Origin: Cryptomeria japonica
Lineage: Eukaryota; Streptophyta; Pinopsida; Cupressales; Cupressaceae
NCBI RefSeq assembly: GCF_030272615.1
Contig: NC_081414.1
Location: 232,424,733-232,488,732, forward strand
Direction of reading: 5' to 3'
DNA: 64,000 nucleotides
Positions within the stretch are counted from its first letter, which is position 1; each line of letters opens with the position of its first letter. Of the stretch, positions 43,224-56,353 are shown piece after piece. The notes beneath the pieces were generated by a model, which saw only the letters and a program-made list of their open reading frames with translations, ran no database searches and was not told the DNA's origin. Made by a program: the position numbers and the translations under genes.

Positions 43224-46200
43224 TTAAATCCACTTCCACACTCTGCCATCTCCCTTCCACCACTTGGCCATTTGGCTTGTCATGTCACATCTGATGTTGG
43301 AGAGAAGGTCTGTCACTGCATTGGCACCTTGCTTAACGTGGGAGACCCAAAACTCCTCAAAGAGGTTGAGTTTTTCTCGAATGATCTCTACCCAATGGGA
43401 TAATTTCTATGATGGGGTATTGCCCTTAGCAATTGCATTGATGATCACTTGGGAATCTCCTTCCAGGTGCAACTTTGGGATTTTCATGTTTATAGCCAAT
43501 TTAGTTGCCATAAGTGCCGCCTGTACCTCTGCTTCATTATTTTTTCCATCCTGCAGTCGTCGTGCACCCTTGAAAAGGATGACCCCTTTATCATTTCTCA
43601 CAACTACTCCCACTCCCAAGGTTCCTAGGTTTCCCCTAGATGCCCCATCAAAGTTTATTTTTATCCATTCCTTGCTTGGTGGTTCCCATTTAACCTCCTC
43701 TTTTTCTAAAGGGGGATTAACCTGCAGTGACCCATTAATAGGTTGACAATTCACAAGCGGCCAATTCGCTTGAATATCTCTGTCCTTGCTAGTATAGGGG
43801 TATTTTACCAGATTATGGTTTCTGACTGCCACTGATATTGATTCAATTATCGCTCTTTCAACTCTTAACAACAAACTCTCCATTTATTCTTCTTTTTCTT
43901 GGAATATCCTTCTGTTTCTCTCCTTCCAAATCTCCCATACAACAAGGGATGGCGCCACTAACCATACACTAGAAAAAATAGATCTACGACTCAGTATATT
44001 CTAGCTGGAGAAAAGGTCAAGGACTGTATTAGGTAGAGGGACCATCCATCCTAGCTTCCCTAAAAGGAAGCTCCATACCTTCCGTGCTTCCTCACATTGT
44101 AGAAGCAGGTGATCCAGGGATTCCTCTGCCTTCTTGCACATTATGCATCTGAAAGGGCCCAATAAGCCCAGTCTGCATAGTCTTTCCCCTGTCAAGATGC
44201 GCTTTTTCAGAGCCAACCAGGTGAAGGCTCCTGCTTTTGGGAGAATTGGGGAGCTCCACATAAGTTTTATTGGCCATTCCTTTCTTTCTTCCATTTTGTC
44301 AAGAATGCTATAACCAATCTTGACCGAGTACTGCCCCGATTTTGAACCACACCATCTTATAGTGTCTTCCTTAGTGGACAACATAGGGGTGTACTCCTGC
44401 ATGATCCTCTTTAACATATCTTTTTGATTTGCTGGCAATGGTAGATTTTCTATGTCTTTCCATTCGCACATATCTACCCCTTGGACCCTACTTTTCAAGA
44501 GAAAATCTCCTACCTTTTCTCCTCACTAGATTCTAGTAACTTGTTTAATATTCTCAATGTCTTGTCTATCTGAAAGAGCTGGTCTCCCCTCCCATGAATC
44601 TATCCAGAAATTGGCCACTGTCTCATTGCCTATTTCCCAAGTGATGTGCTTAGTAATGACATGTCTGCAAGAAGCAATAAAATTCCATATGGCTGAGCCT
44701 TTTGGTAAGGTGCTGATAGTGAATATACGCTCCCTGCTCATCTGATCTAGGTACTTATGTTTTAAAATTTGTACCCATTTCTGGTTCGGCTGAGCGTAAA
44801 TCTGCCAAATCACTTTTGCCCCCATTGCTTCATTTAAGAGTTTCCAGTTTCTCAGTCCTACTCCCCCTGCCTGTTTGGCTCGATAGACTTTATCCCATGT
44901 GACCAAGGGAGATTTGTCATTTGCTTCTTTGCCATTCCACATAAATTTTCTCATCCCCCTGTTTATACAGTCAATCAATTTCTCCAAGATCTTCAGGGTT
45001 GTCATGGAGAAAATGGGGAGGGCAGAGAGGACTGCTTTGAGAAGCATAATCCGCCCGGACAGAGTAAGCCATTTACTCTTCCACCCTTCAAGGCAATTTG
45101 CACACACATCAATGAGATTGTTCCATAGTGTAGGGCCATTATTCCCACCAAATAAGGGGGTACCCAAAAAATTTCCAGGTAGGATACCCTTTTTGACACC
45201 TAGGATGTTTGAAATTTCTTGCTGTCTGTCAACCTCTGTATTAAAGAAAATAGCTTCCGATTTGGCCCAGTTAACCTGCTGACCACTTGCTCTGTAGAAA
45301 ATATCTATTATCTTTCTAATCACTCGGGCCTCTTGAAGTGAAGATTGTCCACACAGTAGGGTATCATCCGCAAATTGTTGATGAGTAACTAGCTCCATTC
45401 CTTCCGCAATTTTAATTCCTTTCCAGCTTCCTCGTTGTTGCTATGATCGAATTAGTCTTCCCAAGACTTCCGCTAATATAATGAACAGGAAAGGCGATAA
45501 TGGGTCCCCTTGTCTAAGCCCCCGTGTGGTTTGAAACAAGCCTTGCGGGCTACCATTGACCAAGATAGAGGTCTATGACCCCCTATACAAGCCCGTATCC
45601 AGCTAATCCATTCTTTGGAGAAGCCAAAACTCTGCAAAACCTGGAGAAGAAATTCCCGATCCACCATGCCATATGCTTTTCTAATATCTAATTTGATCAG
45701 CATTCGATCCACTTTCGATTGACGAACTGTGTGGATGGCCTCATGGGCAATTATTATTCCTTCCACAATCGACCTGCTTGGGACAAAGCCGCTCTGTTCT
45801 TCTGAGATGATATGACTCAGCAATGGTTTCATTCTATTTGAGATCACTTTAGTTATCACTTTGTAAATGGTGTTGCACAAAGAAATTGGCGTGAATTCAT
45901 TGAAAGTAGTAGGGTGCTCCACCTTGGGGATAAGGGCAAGTAGTGTACAGTTTAGCTCCTTTGCAACACTCACCTTGCTCTGTGATTCCTCCACTACTTC
46001 CCAAACCTCATTACCTAGAATCTCTTAGAAGGTTTGGTAGAAAAAAGTCGGGAAACCATCCAGTCCTGGCACTTTATCACCTTCCATACTAAAAACCTTA
46101 TTTCAAACCTCCTCCACTTGAATGGGTTTCATCAGTGCCTATTTTGCGTGTTTGTTATCAGCCCCGTGATAACACTTAGGCCATTTTGTTGGTGCTCCAA

Positions 46201-47414
46201 ATTGGTTTCATTATCCTTGGATAATAATGCTAGAAAGAACTCAACCGCCTCTTTAATTATGTCCTCCAAATTGTCTAGTAAGACATTCTCACTATTGTAG
46301 ATGGTTGTGATTTTGTTCCTGGATCTTCTCGCCTTAACCGAGTTATGAATTTTTTTTGTATTTTTGTCCCCTTCATGTAGCCAACACTCTCTCAACTTTT
46401 GTCTCCAGTAAATCTCCTCTTGAGCTAGCACTTCACTATATTGTCCTTTGAGGTCTCGCTCCTGCCAGAACATCTCGGATGTCATCCCCTTTTGAATTAT
46501 ATCTTCTTGCAAGGCTGCCAGCTTGTCCTCCAAATCTCTTTCATTTGCAAAAATGTTGCCAAACTTGATTCGGTTCCACTCTTTGATTTTTGACTTAATA
46601 AACTGCAATTTCTTGATGAAAACAAAGGCCTTAGTACCACACATCTCTGGGGCCCCTGTCCACCATTCCTTGATTAAATCCTTGAGCCTTTCATCCCTCA
46701 GCCACATTTTTTCAAATTTGAAAGGACATCTGATGGGGGGGCCATCAAAGGCTATGGTGAGCTCTACCGGTAGGTGATCTAAAGTAGCCATTGGATGGAT
46801 ATTTGAGGCAAAAAGGAAACTGGTTTCCATCCAGGGCCCACCCAAGAAAAAATGGTTAAGCTTCTCTGCAACATGATGCCCTATGATCCTTTGGTTAGAC
46901 CATGTGAACTGTCCTTCCTTGGATTTGACTTCCCCGAGTCCATTGTCAGCCACAAAATTTTGAAAATTTACTTGGGTCGCAGAAGGTCCTCCCTTGCCCC
47001 CCGATTTATCACTCAGGTCCAATATAACATTGAAGTCACTCCCAATAATAATAACGCCACCATCTAGATCTTGAATGAGGGAGGACAGGGGTCTCCAAAA
47101 ATTTCTTTGAAGATTGGGTTTTGAGGGTAGGAATGAACCTTACATACCTGCCACATACTGGAAGCAAAAAATTCCTCAACCTTGTGATTGTTTGTGTTCC
47201 AGAGGATACCCAGACCTCTTGATGCTCCCTCTGAATCTACGAAGACCCTCGTCCACTGCTTCCAGGATCCCATGAATACCTTAGCTTCCACTTTGTTCAT
47301 CTTTATCTCTTGTAAGAAAACTACATTTGGCCTTAATTGATCTAACCCTCGTTTGATCAATTGGCTTTTGTCAGGGGCATTACAACCCCTGACATTCCAG
47401 GTTATGATTTTCAT
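43224..47414 (-). pseudogene. LINE-3 ORF2: endonuclease-reverse transcriptase-RNase H, broken
   Basis: Starts at the ATG at 47414 (MKIITWNVRGCNAPDKSQLI). Endonuclease: FLQEIKMNKVEAKV, GSDFNVI and FTWSNQR, with LDHLPVEL at the usual SDH position. Reverse transcriptase: LALIPKVEHPTTFNEFTPIS, IKLDIRKAYGMVDREF (motif A; the second Asp of KAYD is Gly), QQFADDTLLCG (motif C, 45363-45374). Cys/His motif: CIMCKKAEESLDHLLLQC (near 44100-44155). RNase H: INFDGASRGNLGTLGVGVVV, NNEAEVQAAL, LEGDSQVIINAI and VTDLLSN, keeping the acidic residues. It ends KWWKGDGRVWKWI at 43224. Breaks: a frameshift near 47090, several in 45400-46100 and 43890-44520, and a TAG near 43404. Confidence 0.88.
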
Positions 47415-48737
47415 TGTCCTTCAGGAAGGGTGACACCCTTCCCTACTATCAATTTACTTTGGCCTTTGGCACTACCAGCCAGTGCAATCTTGAACTGATT
47501 TGGCTTTCTGCCTCTCAATCTCTTTTCCCCTATCCGCACCTTGTTACACATAGGCTCTGTTTGCTCTATTGTCCTTGTTTCCAGAATGTCTTCCTCATCC
47601 ATCCATCCCCATTCATCCTCCTCATCAACTCCATCAGATTCTCTATTATCTTTGGTTTCATCCTTATCAGACCCCGCGTCCTTGTCCTTCTCAGAGTGTT
47701 GTAGTATCTCCGAGCTGACTCCTATTTCCATTGGAGGAAAGGCCCTAGATTTAACCTCATCCAGAATATCAACTACTTTCTCTACTCTTGCAATGGCATC
47801 TTCTACCCAACCTACAGCCTCCCTATGTTTGTTAATAAAAGCAACATCTGGTATAGTTTCTTCCTCCTCCTAGGTGGTATTGTTGTGGGCCATCAAGACC
47901 TTCCCCTGAATAAAGGGATTTTGTAGAGATTGATTCATGTCCTCATTGGATCTTGTCTCCTTCCTTGTACTATCCTTGTTCACATAGTAGGTCACCTCGT
48001 CTTCTATCGTTGTCTCCACAGTTTTCCCTTTAGGGCCTATTAAACAGGTTTCCTCCGAATGTCCTTCTTTTTTGCAATGCTTGCAAATTTTGTTAGATTT
48101 CTCCACCTCGATTTTTTGAAGCCACTATTCTACATTTGTTATGATCTCAACTTGTTCTGGAAGTGGGTAATGGGGTTTCCACCCAATACATATTCACACA
48201 TACATGTTGAAGTCTTTGGATTCAATAGCCTCATCCGCTCTGATGTAGAATCCTAGTTTGTTACCTAAGGTTTGGAAGAACTCCTCATTCTAGTATTCTC
48301 TGGGAAGGTTATATAATCTAAGCCAAACAGGTATCTCTTCAATCGGAGCCAACGTTGGGTTGAAGTTAGGTTCCCAATCCCTAACGTACAAACCCCTTCC
48401 GCCCATGAAAAAGGGTCTGTTATTTAAAATTCCTTGCTTATCCTTACTGTCTTCTATGATTACCAAAAAAAACCCATTTGGCAGGGTTTTGAGTTCGATT
48501 TTGCATTTCCAATTTTCAGTACACCAGCCTTTCATCTTTCCCATCGACGGCCAATCACCAAAACATTTTACAAATAGTCCCCTCTCTCGGAAGAAGGTCA
48601 CAGAGTCGTTTCAACTTTTGTTATCTATCATCAACGAGACTTTCTCCGTTCTCATACCCTCTTTTCATTTTGGGACCTTCGTCAGCTTTTGAACATTCCT
48701 TCTCGGTCACCATTCTTTCTCTTGGTAGTGTTGCCAT
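47411..48737 (-). pseudogene. LINE-3 ORF1: DUF4283/zinc-knuckle protein, broken
   Basis: From the ATG at 48737 (MATLPRERMVTEKECSKADE). A stop and frameshift follow near 48620. DUF4283 is clear in 48290-48601: GFFLVIIEDSKDKQGILNNR, RGLYVRDWEPNFNP, EIPVWLRLYNLPREY. The knuckle CKHCKKEGHSEETC (near 48060-48105) is an intact CX2CX4HX4C. An acidic region (DEEDEWGWMDEEDI) and a basic segment GEKRLRGRKPNQFK, weakly AT-hook-like, precede the end EGQ. The stop TGA (47411-47413) overlaps the ORF2 ATG (47412-47414) as ATGA. Confidence 0.85.
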
Positions 48738-49066
48738 ATTGTTTTCGGGTCGTATTCCTTATTGCGATGCCCTTGGTTTTTGAAACTCTCCTTTCTCAAA
48801 AATTTGGATTCTCGCGTTGACGCTTCCTCCCCCCATTGCTTGTGGGGATGAAAAAACCTGTCCTGATCCTCCCAAGCCTTGCTTGTATTTTGCCAAAACG
48901 TTTACCAGGTCATGGCTGTGTAAAGTTCTGTCGCGTTCCCCAATCTACAAATCTTTGACCCTGAAAGCCATCTCCCTGCGGTTGAAAAACCTGCAACTCC
49001 CTCGGTCGAAGCCCTAGTCTCCTTCGCCGCTGCTCCATTTTTTTATTGGTATTAAAAGGGTTTATG

Positions 49067-49085
49067 GTTATTTTTTAAATTTTTT
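49067..49085. repeat. LINE-3 target-site duplication, right copy
   Basis: gttattttttaaatttttt; see 41929-41946. Confidence 0.6.
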
Positions 49086-49490
49086 AATTCTTAAATAACT
49101 CTTAAATTTTAATTTATTTATTATGGAAATTGAGTTTAAATGCCTTAATTTAAGTTATTTATTTTAATTTAATTTAAGTTTTTTAAAAAATTTTGAAGTC
49201 TTAAATAATTATTAAATTTTAATTAGCTTTCATTTTAATTTATTTATTATGGAAATCGAGTTTAAATGACTTAATTTAAGTTATTTAATTTGATTTAATT
49301 CTTTTAATTCTTAAACAATTCTTAAATTTTAATTAGCTTCTATTCTATTATGTTATTAAAGTTAACTCATTTAAGTTAATTAATTTAATTTAAATTATTT
49401 AATTTATTATGGAATGATCATGAGCGCACTTAATTTATGTCATTTAATCTAATTTTAGTTATTTAATTTAATTTCATTGACACTCACAAG
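49086..49490. repeat. AT-rich repeat R2, right half (tandem units)
   Basis: Three diverged units of about 110-140 bp built on aattcttaaa..a.tcttaaa, attttaatttatttattatg, then gaaat.gagtttaaatg.cttaatttaag. It continues the sequence left of LINE-3. Confidence 0.7.
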
Positions 49491-51430
49491 CATGCCAAAT
49501 TAAATGCTTTTAGTTTTTATTAACAGACATTTTCACATCCATATGTGAGTGCAATACACTTCACGACATAATTTAATTATTTAGTAACTTAATAAACTTA
49601 TTATTATTTTATTTTTTTTAAAATATTATTTTTACATCAAATATGTTTATTATTTAAGAAGAATGACCTCAAAATCAAGATGATTGAAATGTTTTTGGTT
49701 GTTGGAGTCTATGTTATTTTTTCATTATTGTTTTTTTCCCTCATTATTTGTGTTGTTTATTTCTTTTTTTCCATCCCCACTATTGGCACCCTCAAAATTT
49801 CTCAAATTTTGGAAGCCTCAATCAAATAAATCAAAAAATTGTGCTAAGGTAAAAAATTTATCCCCTTGGTTGGCATGTTTTTGTTTCACAAGTGACCTTT
49901 TCTCCTGGTTACTCATTGCTTATGTTTTAAATTTATGGGCTCCTTTTCGTTAAAAAACTATCCTCCTTGTGAGATCCTAAACGAATTATTACCGGTTAGT
50001 TTTTCTCTTTCCACAACCTAGCCTTGTTCGAACATGTTTAAAAAAGTAAAGTGTCACAAGTCTTGTCTTGCGGTCAAAACTGTGCTCTATATGTTTCACC
50101 CATTTTCCCGTAATGCTTTTTACCTTCCTTGGCATTGTTGTGTGGGTATGTGAAAAATGGGAACGGACAATGCAATGATCTTATAATCACGCAAAGTACC
50201 AACGTGTTCTCAATAATACTTCACTCGTAGCTGACATAGGAGATAAAGGAAGCGGTCAGAGGAAGATGTGGCCATGCGTTACCACAATGGTGGTGTGAGG
50301 TGAGCTGAATACTTCATGGGTTAACAAAGCTAGTAAAGATGAAGTCTGAGGTGGTTCCCACTAAGGGATGTGTTACTTGTAAGGATTGCAAACAGGGTCA
50401 GTTTTGAATGTCCTGTCTTGCCCAAAGGTTCACAATGAATTAACAAATGCCATATAATGCTACATGGACAAAAAAGTACTGATGTGGATTAGTTGGGGGT
50501 TATTTGTGATTGCTCATTAGAGGAGGTGGATTGATAGATGGAATTTGGTATGCAGTAAATTCCTAGTGAAGAGGTCTCGATAATCAAGGCGAGCTCGAAT
50601 TATTAGCCACGCAGTCAAAACTTGCGAGAATGCTTCAAAAACTTGTATGAGGGATATGATAGTCGCTGAGTCATGAACAGTTGTCACAAAACTAGGATCA
50701 TTACGAATAGTTCACACAAGTCTCTCGATGCAAAAAAGCTGAAAGGACCGATTCACATAAATCAATATTGTATTATGGATTGAATCTTGATAGTTGACCT
50801 TCACCACTCAAGTGCTTTAGACAATGTGTTCAACCAAAATAACATGACAATGTTATATATTCAGAATCAATATTACCAAATTATGCTCAAGAGAAAGCAA
50901 GTTGAAGTCTATGGATGATATAGTCATGTCTCGGCCCAAAAGAACATACATGAGATGGACCGTGTTGTAGACGGTATGTAGAAATCCTGAAGAAGTATTT
51001 ACCAATAGCTTTTTGTGTAGCCGAAGGGGTATCAAAAATGCACACGGTTGCTAAAGAGGAACACGAAGCTCAATGTGCACTTGCAAGACTATTTTGCAGC
51101 TTACAAATAATTTTGATCCTCCTAGCAGCCAAATTTTCCCTTTTGGAAGTAGAGAGTTGTGGAGACAATGAAGAATGATGGCACAAGAGATGAGGATTTG
51201 AAGCCTAGCGATTCCGCTCATTGGAAATTCTCAAGGGTCTCCCTTACCAGGATGAGTAACGATAATTACTCATTCTAGCTTTCTCTACATCTATAACCAC
51301 CCATGGTCGGTTGTGACTTGACTCAAGGGATGGTTAGCTCCCATGCAAGCACTTTGATCTGGGCATAAAGGCTTTCATGCATAACCATCTAAACAATTAC
51401 ACTTCAGGACAAAGTAGAAGTAATCGGCTC
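49491..51430. other. No recognisable gene
   Basis: The first part is AT-rich. From about 50030 to 51430 the composition is more balanced and looks like worn retroelement interior, but no protein motif could be read in any frame. The 89-codon plus frame at 49684-49953 is hydrophobic, AT-driven and unconvincing. Confidence 0.4.
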
Positions 51431-51760
51431 TGTTAGGTCACATTTTTGTAAATGGGCTAATCGGGTAAAAGAAGTTGGACACATGTAAACAACCTGAAGC
51501 TTTTAGGCGTTCCTTGTTGTTATAAAAGGAATACTAGGGATGTAGAAAAGGATCCTAAAAATTATGTATTCTAGGTGGGTAGAAGTAGGCCTTTGTTAAT
51601 CTAGGGTTTCATGTAGGCTCATATGAGAAAATCTCATCCTTCCATATTGTAAATTTCAAATAGTACTGGATGCAATGTTTCAATGGTTGCAAACACTGAA
51701 TGGATTAACAAGAATGGTTGGTGCAATTAACTGATGGAATTGTGTTAATGTTAGGCATTA
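51431..51760 (+). mobile_element. Possible LTR remnant
   Basis: Starts TGTTAGGTCACATTT and has a core-promoter-like ttataaaaggaatactaggg (about 51517-51536), then tagggtttcatgtaggctca and a string resembling R/U5 of Ty3/gypsy LTRs (catattgtaaatttcaaata). No second LTR, target duplication or clear end was found, so this is tentative. Confidence 0.3.
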
Positions 51761-53393
51761 TAGTATGAAAATTCCTTAATTTGAGTTATTTTGCAATATG
51801 GGTTTGTCCTTTTAATTTGTGGGTGTGACTATGTTTCTCTGGGTATGCACTGGACTGCAGAAATCATTTGTGAATCTATTTCAAGAATATACTTTATTAA
51901 GCATATCTTTCCTTCTTCCTTTCTTCAAGTATTTCTTAAAGGGTGCATTTCATTGTGCGCACTCAGTAGTGCTTTGTACTTTTCGAGTGACACATGTATC
52001 ATTTTCTCAATCAAATTGCATAGTGTGAAGGATTAGGGGTACATACAAGGTGATTGCAAATAATCTCCTTATAGCTGAGAAATACCTTCCAAATGTGAAC
52101 TTGTATGTTTGTGACAAATTTGAAAGTACATTGGGCATACAGGTCCTAAGTAGTAATACCCTCTTGAGTTAGGTAGAGCTCAAAGTGAAGAAGGCTCGCT
52201 AAGGCCTTATTATATTGTTTTTTCTTGTTTTCAACCTATTGATAGTTTGTATTAGATGCTATGAGTTTAATGCCATAGCTTATAACATTGCCTTAGGGTT
52301 AGAGGTAGTGGTAGAAATCATCAACACCCACCATTTATATTCAAATCACTTCCCTCCTTCCCACTATAGTAAATGTTATGCTTTTGTAAAGTTTCATTCT
52401 ATCTTTCATGCAAACACTCTTGGCATCGACAAAAATACTACCATGAAGTCAGAGGAAAGAACAAAGATATCAAACTATTGTCTCCAAAATTGAATACCTT
52501 CCATAGAGTTTGTTATGGCAACAAGCAAGACTAATAAAGGTTGTTTACCTATCTAGTAGTTCTAGGTAAAACACATTTCTCATATTCAGTAGGAAAATTA
52601 GTAAAAAAGGAATAGGGACATAAAAAAATACATGACACACATGATAAATAAAGGATTTCATTTGACATTTGTAAACTAATAGGAGAATATTCAGGAAAAG
52701 GTGACAAACCTTGTTGAGTATGTCAAATTTATGTACTAAAAGATTTTTATCCAAAATTTTGGAGATAGTTGTTGCTACTTTCATTTTCACAACCTTAGCT
52801 TTAACTTGTGCCTACTCAACAATAACAATAACTTGAGTAACAAGAAAATTTATGGATACTTTTGCAATTCTTTCTTTCTCATCACACACTATTCAATTCA
52901 ATTGACCAAAAAAATATTTTCTAATTGACTCCATCCATTTGCAACCACAAATTCTCTTTCATTCCATTCAATATTCATATTTCCTATATCAATTGATCTA
53001 TAATGATGTACCTTCTATTTACTAAGTTGCCATTATGTTGCCCTTGAACCTAAAATTTCCTCCCTACTTTCAAAACATTTCCAACTTTCTTTTTTCTGCA
53101 CAATGTTTTATCAAAAAAAGGATAGAAACAGTTGCAAAACTCCTTTCATCTCTCATAGCATTCAAAATTATGGAGGTCTATGTTACATACAAACAGATAA
53201 ACTTGCAATTGCACTTTTTTTTTTGTGTGTGCAATGTATCGCCGATAGGTAGGCAATTTGCAAAATAAAGGTAAAGACATATGGAGGGAAGCTTTTTTTT
53301 AGTAAATTGAAAGACAATTATGGTTTTGTTTCATTGTATGATAACGAGCATATGGAACAAGGTATTAATTTGTGTTGAGGTTAAGAGTAAGTC
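51761..53393. other. AT-rich, no gene recognised
   Basis: Short open frames (51791-52036, 52215-52493, 52545-52790 minus, 53035-53268) show no family motif. Several are simply hydrophobic AT-rich translation. Confidence 0.45.
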
Positions 53394-54119
53394 GAGTTGT
53401 TTATTACAATGGTTGAAGCAATAGCAACAAAATTTTGAAGCGTTCAATTTAGTGGATAAGTGCATATTTTTTAATTGAACAGTTAAAGTCTTTTTTTTTC
53501 TTTTTTATCAATAGTATAAGATTTTATTCTTCAAATAATGGAGTGGATGGTTATGATTGTTTGAAATGAATATAGTTAGTTTGATAGTAGTGGATGGTTG
53601 GAAGACTAATTATGTTTAGAATTGTCTTCAGTAATTTTTTTTATTTTTATTTTTAAACTTATATATTTTTCAATGGATAACAATGGTTGATTTGTTTCAA
53701 ATTTTGACAAGAAGGATGGAATGGGCAAGAATGAAAGCAAAGGTAAATAGAAGTGCATAGCTTTATAGGTGGTTGTGGGAAAGTTTTTTCTATACAAATT
53801 GAAAAATGATGGAGTGTGTTGAGTTGTTTATTACCGTGGTTGAAGCAATAGCGACAAAATTTTGGAGTGTTCCATTTGGTGGATAAGTATATTTTTTAAT
53901 TAAATAGTTTTTTTTTTGAGTAACAATATTAGATTTTATTCTTAAAATAATGGAGTGGATGGTTGTGATTGTTTGAAATGAATATAGTTAGTTTGATAAT
54001 AGTGGATGATTGGAAGACTAATTAGCTTTTGAATTGTTTTCATAATTTTTTTTTTTTTTTTACTTATATATTTTTCAATGGATAAACATGGCTGATTTGT
54101 TTCAAATTTCAAGAATTTG
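53394..54119. repeat. Tandem duplication, about 427-bp unit
   Basis: Unit 1 (53394-53820) and unit 2 (from 53821, shortened) share gagttgtttatta, ggttgaagcaatagc.acaaa, aataatggagtggatggtt, gaatatagttagtttgata and a ttttcaatggataa block. A third start (gggttgtatattaccatg) occurs at 54120. A more diverged piece lies at 54535-54640. Confidence 0.8.
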
Positions 54120-54534
54120 TTGGGTTGTATATTACCATGTTTAGAGTACAAAGGAGAAAACATTAACTTAGGTTATTCTTGTTGGATAGATACATATATT
54201 TGAAATGAAATGATGTACTTTGATGATAGAATATATTTGAAAGACCATTGCACTTTTTGTTTTGTTATTAATTTATATTTTTGCAATGAACAAATTGGAA
54301 AGCAATAAAATTATGGGTAAGTGATTCTTTACATATATGAAACAATAGTTATAGTATCGACAGATATGACTATAAATAGTAAAGAAGACTAAGATTTTAT
54401 TATGTCAAGCACTTATAATAATACATTTTATTTATATCCAATTTAAATATTATACTTCAATTTATGATAAGTACTAATAAAATCAATTATTATTTACATG
54501 TAATTAGAATATCATATTTGAAATTATAATTTAG

Positions 54535-54640
54535 TTGACGGATGGCACTGTTTGTTTGAAACGAACATAATCACTTAGCTGAGGGAGGAAGCTAGAAAGA
54601 TGAATTTGCTTTTGAATTTTTTTTAGTTATTTTGTTTTAG
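54535..54640. repeat. Diverged copy of the 53.4-kb repeat
   Basis: Shares ggatgg..ctg.ttgtttgaaa, gaa.ata.t.a and gcttttgaattttttt with both units at 53394-54119. Confidence 0.5.
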
Positions 54641-56353
54641 GTTGTCTTCAATCATCCATTCTTGAATTAATTAAAATGCTCACTTTGTTTGAGCAATATG
54701 TTATTAGTTATCTATATGTTGGATGTAGAAACATGTTTTTTTGGTTCTAAGTGATGACAGAAATAGATTTAATATTACAAAAGTTGTTTGTGCAGTAGAT
54801 AGTATTGAATGTTTTTTATTGTTTGTAAATTTGAAGCAGGCTCTAGAAGCTTAAAATAGAGGTTGTTTTCATTAGTTTTTTTTATTTCTTTTTTTGTGTT
54901 GCATAGAGCAAGCCATACCATATTAGTTAAGAGCTTTTAAGGAAAGCAAATGTGAGAAAACATACACACACATATGACTATTTTAGATAAAAGCTTGAAT
55001 TTTTTAATATGTCGATTAAAGATTTTGATTTGAGTTTTACACATAGACAAGAAGTATTACATAGCATTTGAAAATTATGTATATATGAAAATGAGAATAT
55101 GTGTTAACTTTACTACTTAATATGTTGAATGAGCATAATATTTATATGAAATTAAATTAAGTTGAAACATAAACATTTATATTTGGAAAAGAAAAAGAAA
55201 AGATAGATTTGAATAATGAGGCCATTATAGATGCTGGTTATATAATAAATAGAGAAACTTGATTCTTGTTTAGTGGAGAAAAAATTGAGAGATTGAAACC
55301 AAGCTAAATTAATAATAGCTTGAGTACTTGAACAAAGAGAAATAGTGTCTTAAAATAAAAAAAAAAGATTTTAAAATAATACTTAACATAGGAGATTGAA
55401 ATCTAGGAAAAAGTATAATAACTTAACATGGTTAATCATGACACATAGTATTTCACAATTAATTCTAGGGAACATAAGATAATCAAATTTTACTATTTAA
55501 CTGAACAGACTTTAGGGGATTGATTAATTTGTTGATGTCGATATACATTTTGAAGTGAAATCTTAGTGACAGTTGCAACACTTAGCAACATTTTTCTTTT
55601 GTTGATGCATCTTGTATAGGTTGTTTGCAAAAGTGACGATGTTGTATATAATAATTGAAAATATTGCTTTTGTAGAATAGTAACCTTAACAATGAATGAG
55701 CATTCAAAATCAACAATTAGAATTCAATAAAAAAATAGTGCATTGAATGGCGACAACATAATATAATTTAAAGTCAATTGTGTGAAAATTCACCTCGGTT
55801 TCTTATGTGATAATTTGTGATGTTTTGAAAATGATAGCATTGTGTTATGGTTGTTGCAATGTAACATTGTTCCTACATTTTAAGGAATAGTTAATTTATA
55901 GATGGTGAATGAAATACACAAGAGAGAACTAAGGGAACATATGTATTGAAAAGGAGACAACGATAAAAGGAGATGAAAGGTTATTATTGTATGTGGGAAA
56001 TTGAAGTTGTAAACATACCAGTGTACCTGGGAAACTGAAAAGGCTATACTATATGATCAACATATCAAGATTGTTTGTGGACAAAGAGTGGAAGATGCAG
56101 CCTGGAATCATGCAAATGCTCAAGTTAGCAACATGGACGGCTGCTTAGGCATATGAATACATATAAGTAAAAGAGATTTGGAGTAGATTAATTAAATTTG
56201 GTGTGTGCATATATACGTTAATTATGAACTTGACATAGCATAAGAGAAGGAGGAATTATGGTACCCAAAAGAAGATGTAGGAGGCGACCAATTTATAGAT
56301 GTGTGCATAATGGGTATGTACCAACAACAACAGCAAATAACATAAACTATCGC
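54641..56353. other. AT-rich, nothing recognised
   Basis: No open frame or structural RNA motif that I can support. The minus frame at 56222-56440 overlaps the start of the next tandem repeat and is broken in the second copy. Confidence 0.45.

Larger units (their letters stand above)
41947..49066 (-). mobile_element. LINE-3: full-length L1-type LINE with RNase H (inactive)
   Basis: About 7.1 kb inserted in AT-rich repeat R2, with a T-run (the poly(A) tail) at 41941-41951 and a target duplication of about 18 bp. On the minus strand: GC-rich 5' UTR, ORF1, ORF2 (endonuclease, reverse transcriptase, Cys/His motif, RNase H) and an extra ORF (42187-42900). Sequence motifs, the RNase H domain and the extra ORF separate it from the LINE-1/2/4 lineage. 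Confidence 0.82.

Noticed and set aside
52145-52500. Possible retroelement coding region after the LTR-like sequence at 51431
   Set aside because: No gag, protease or reverse transcriptase motif in any frame; the LTR call itself is weak.
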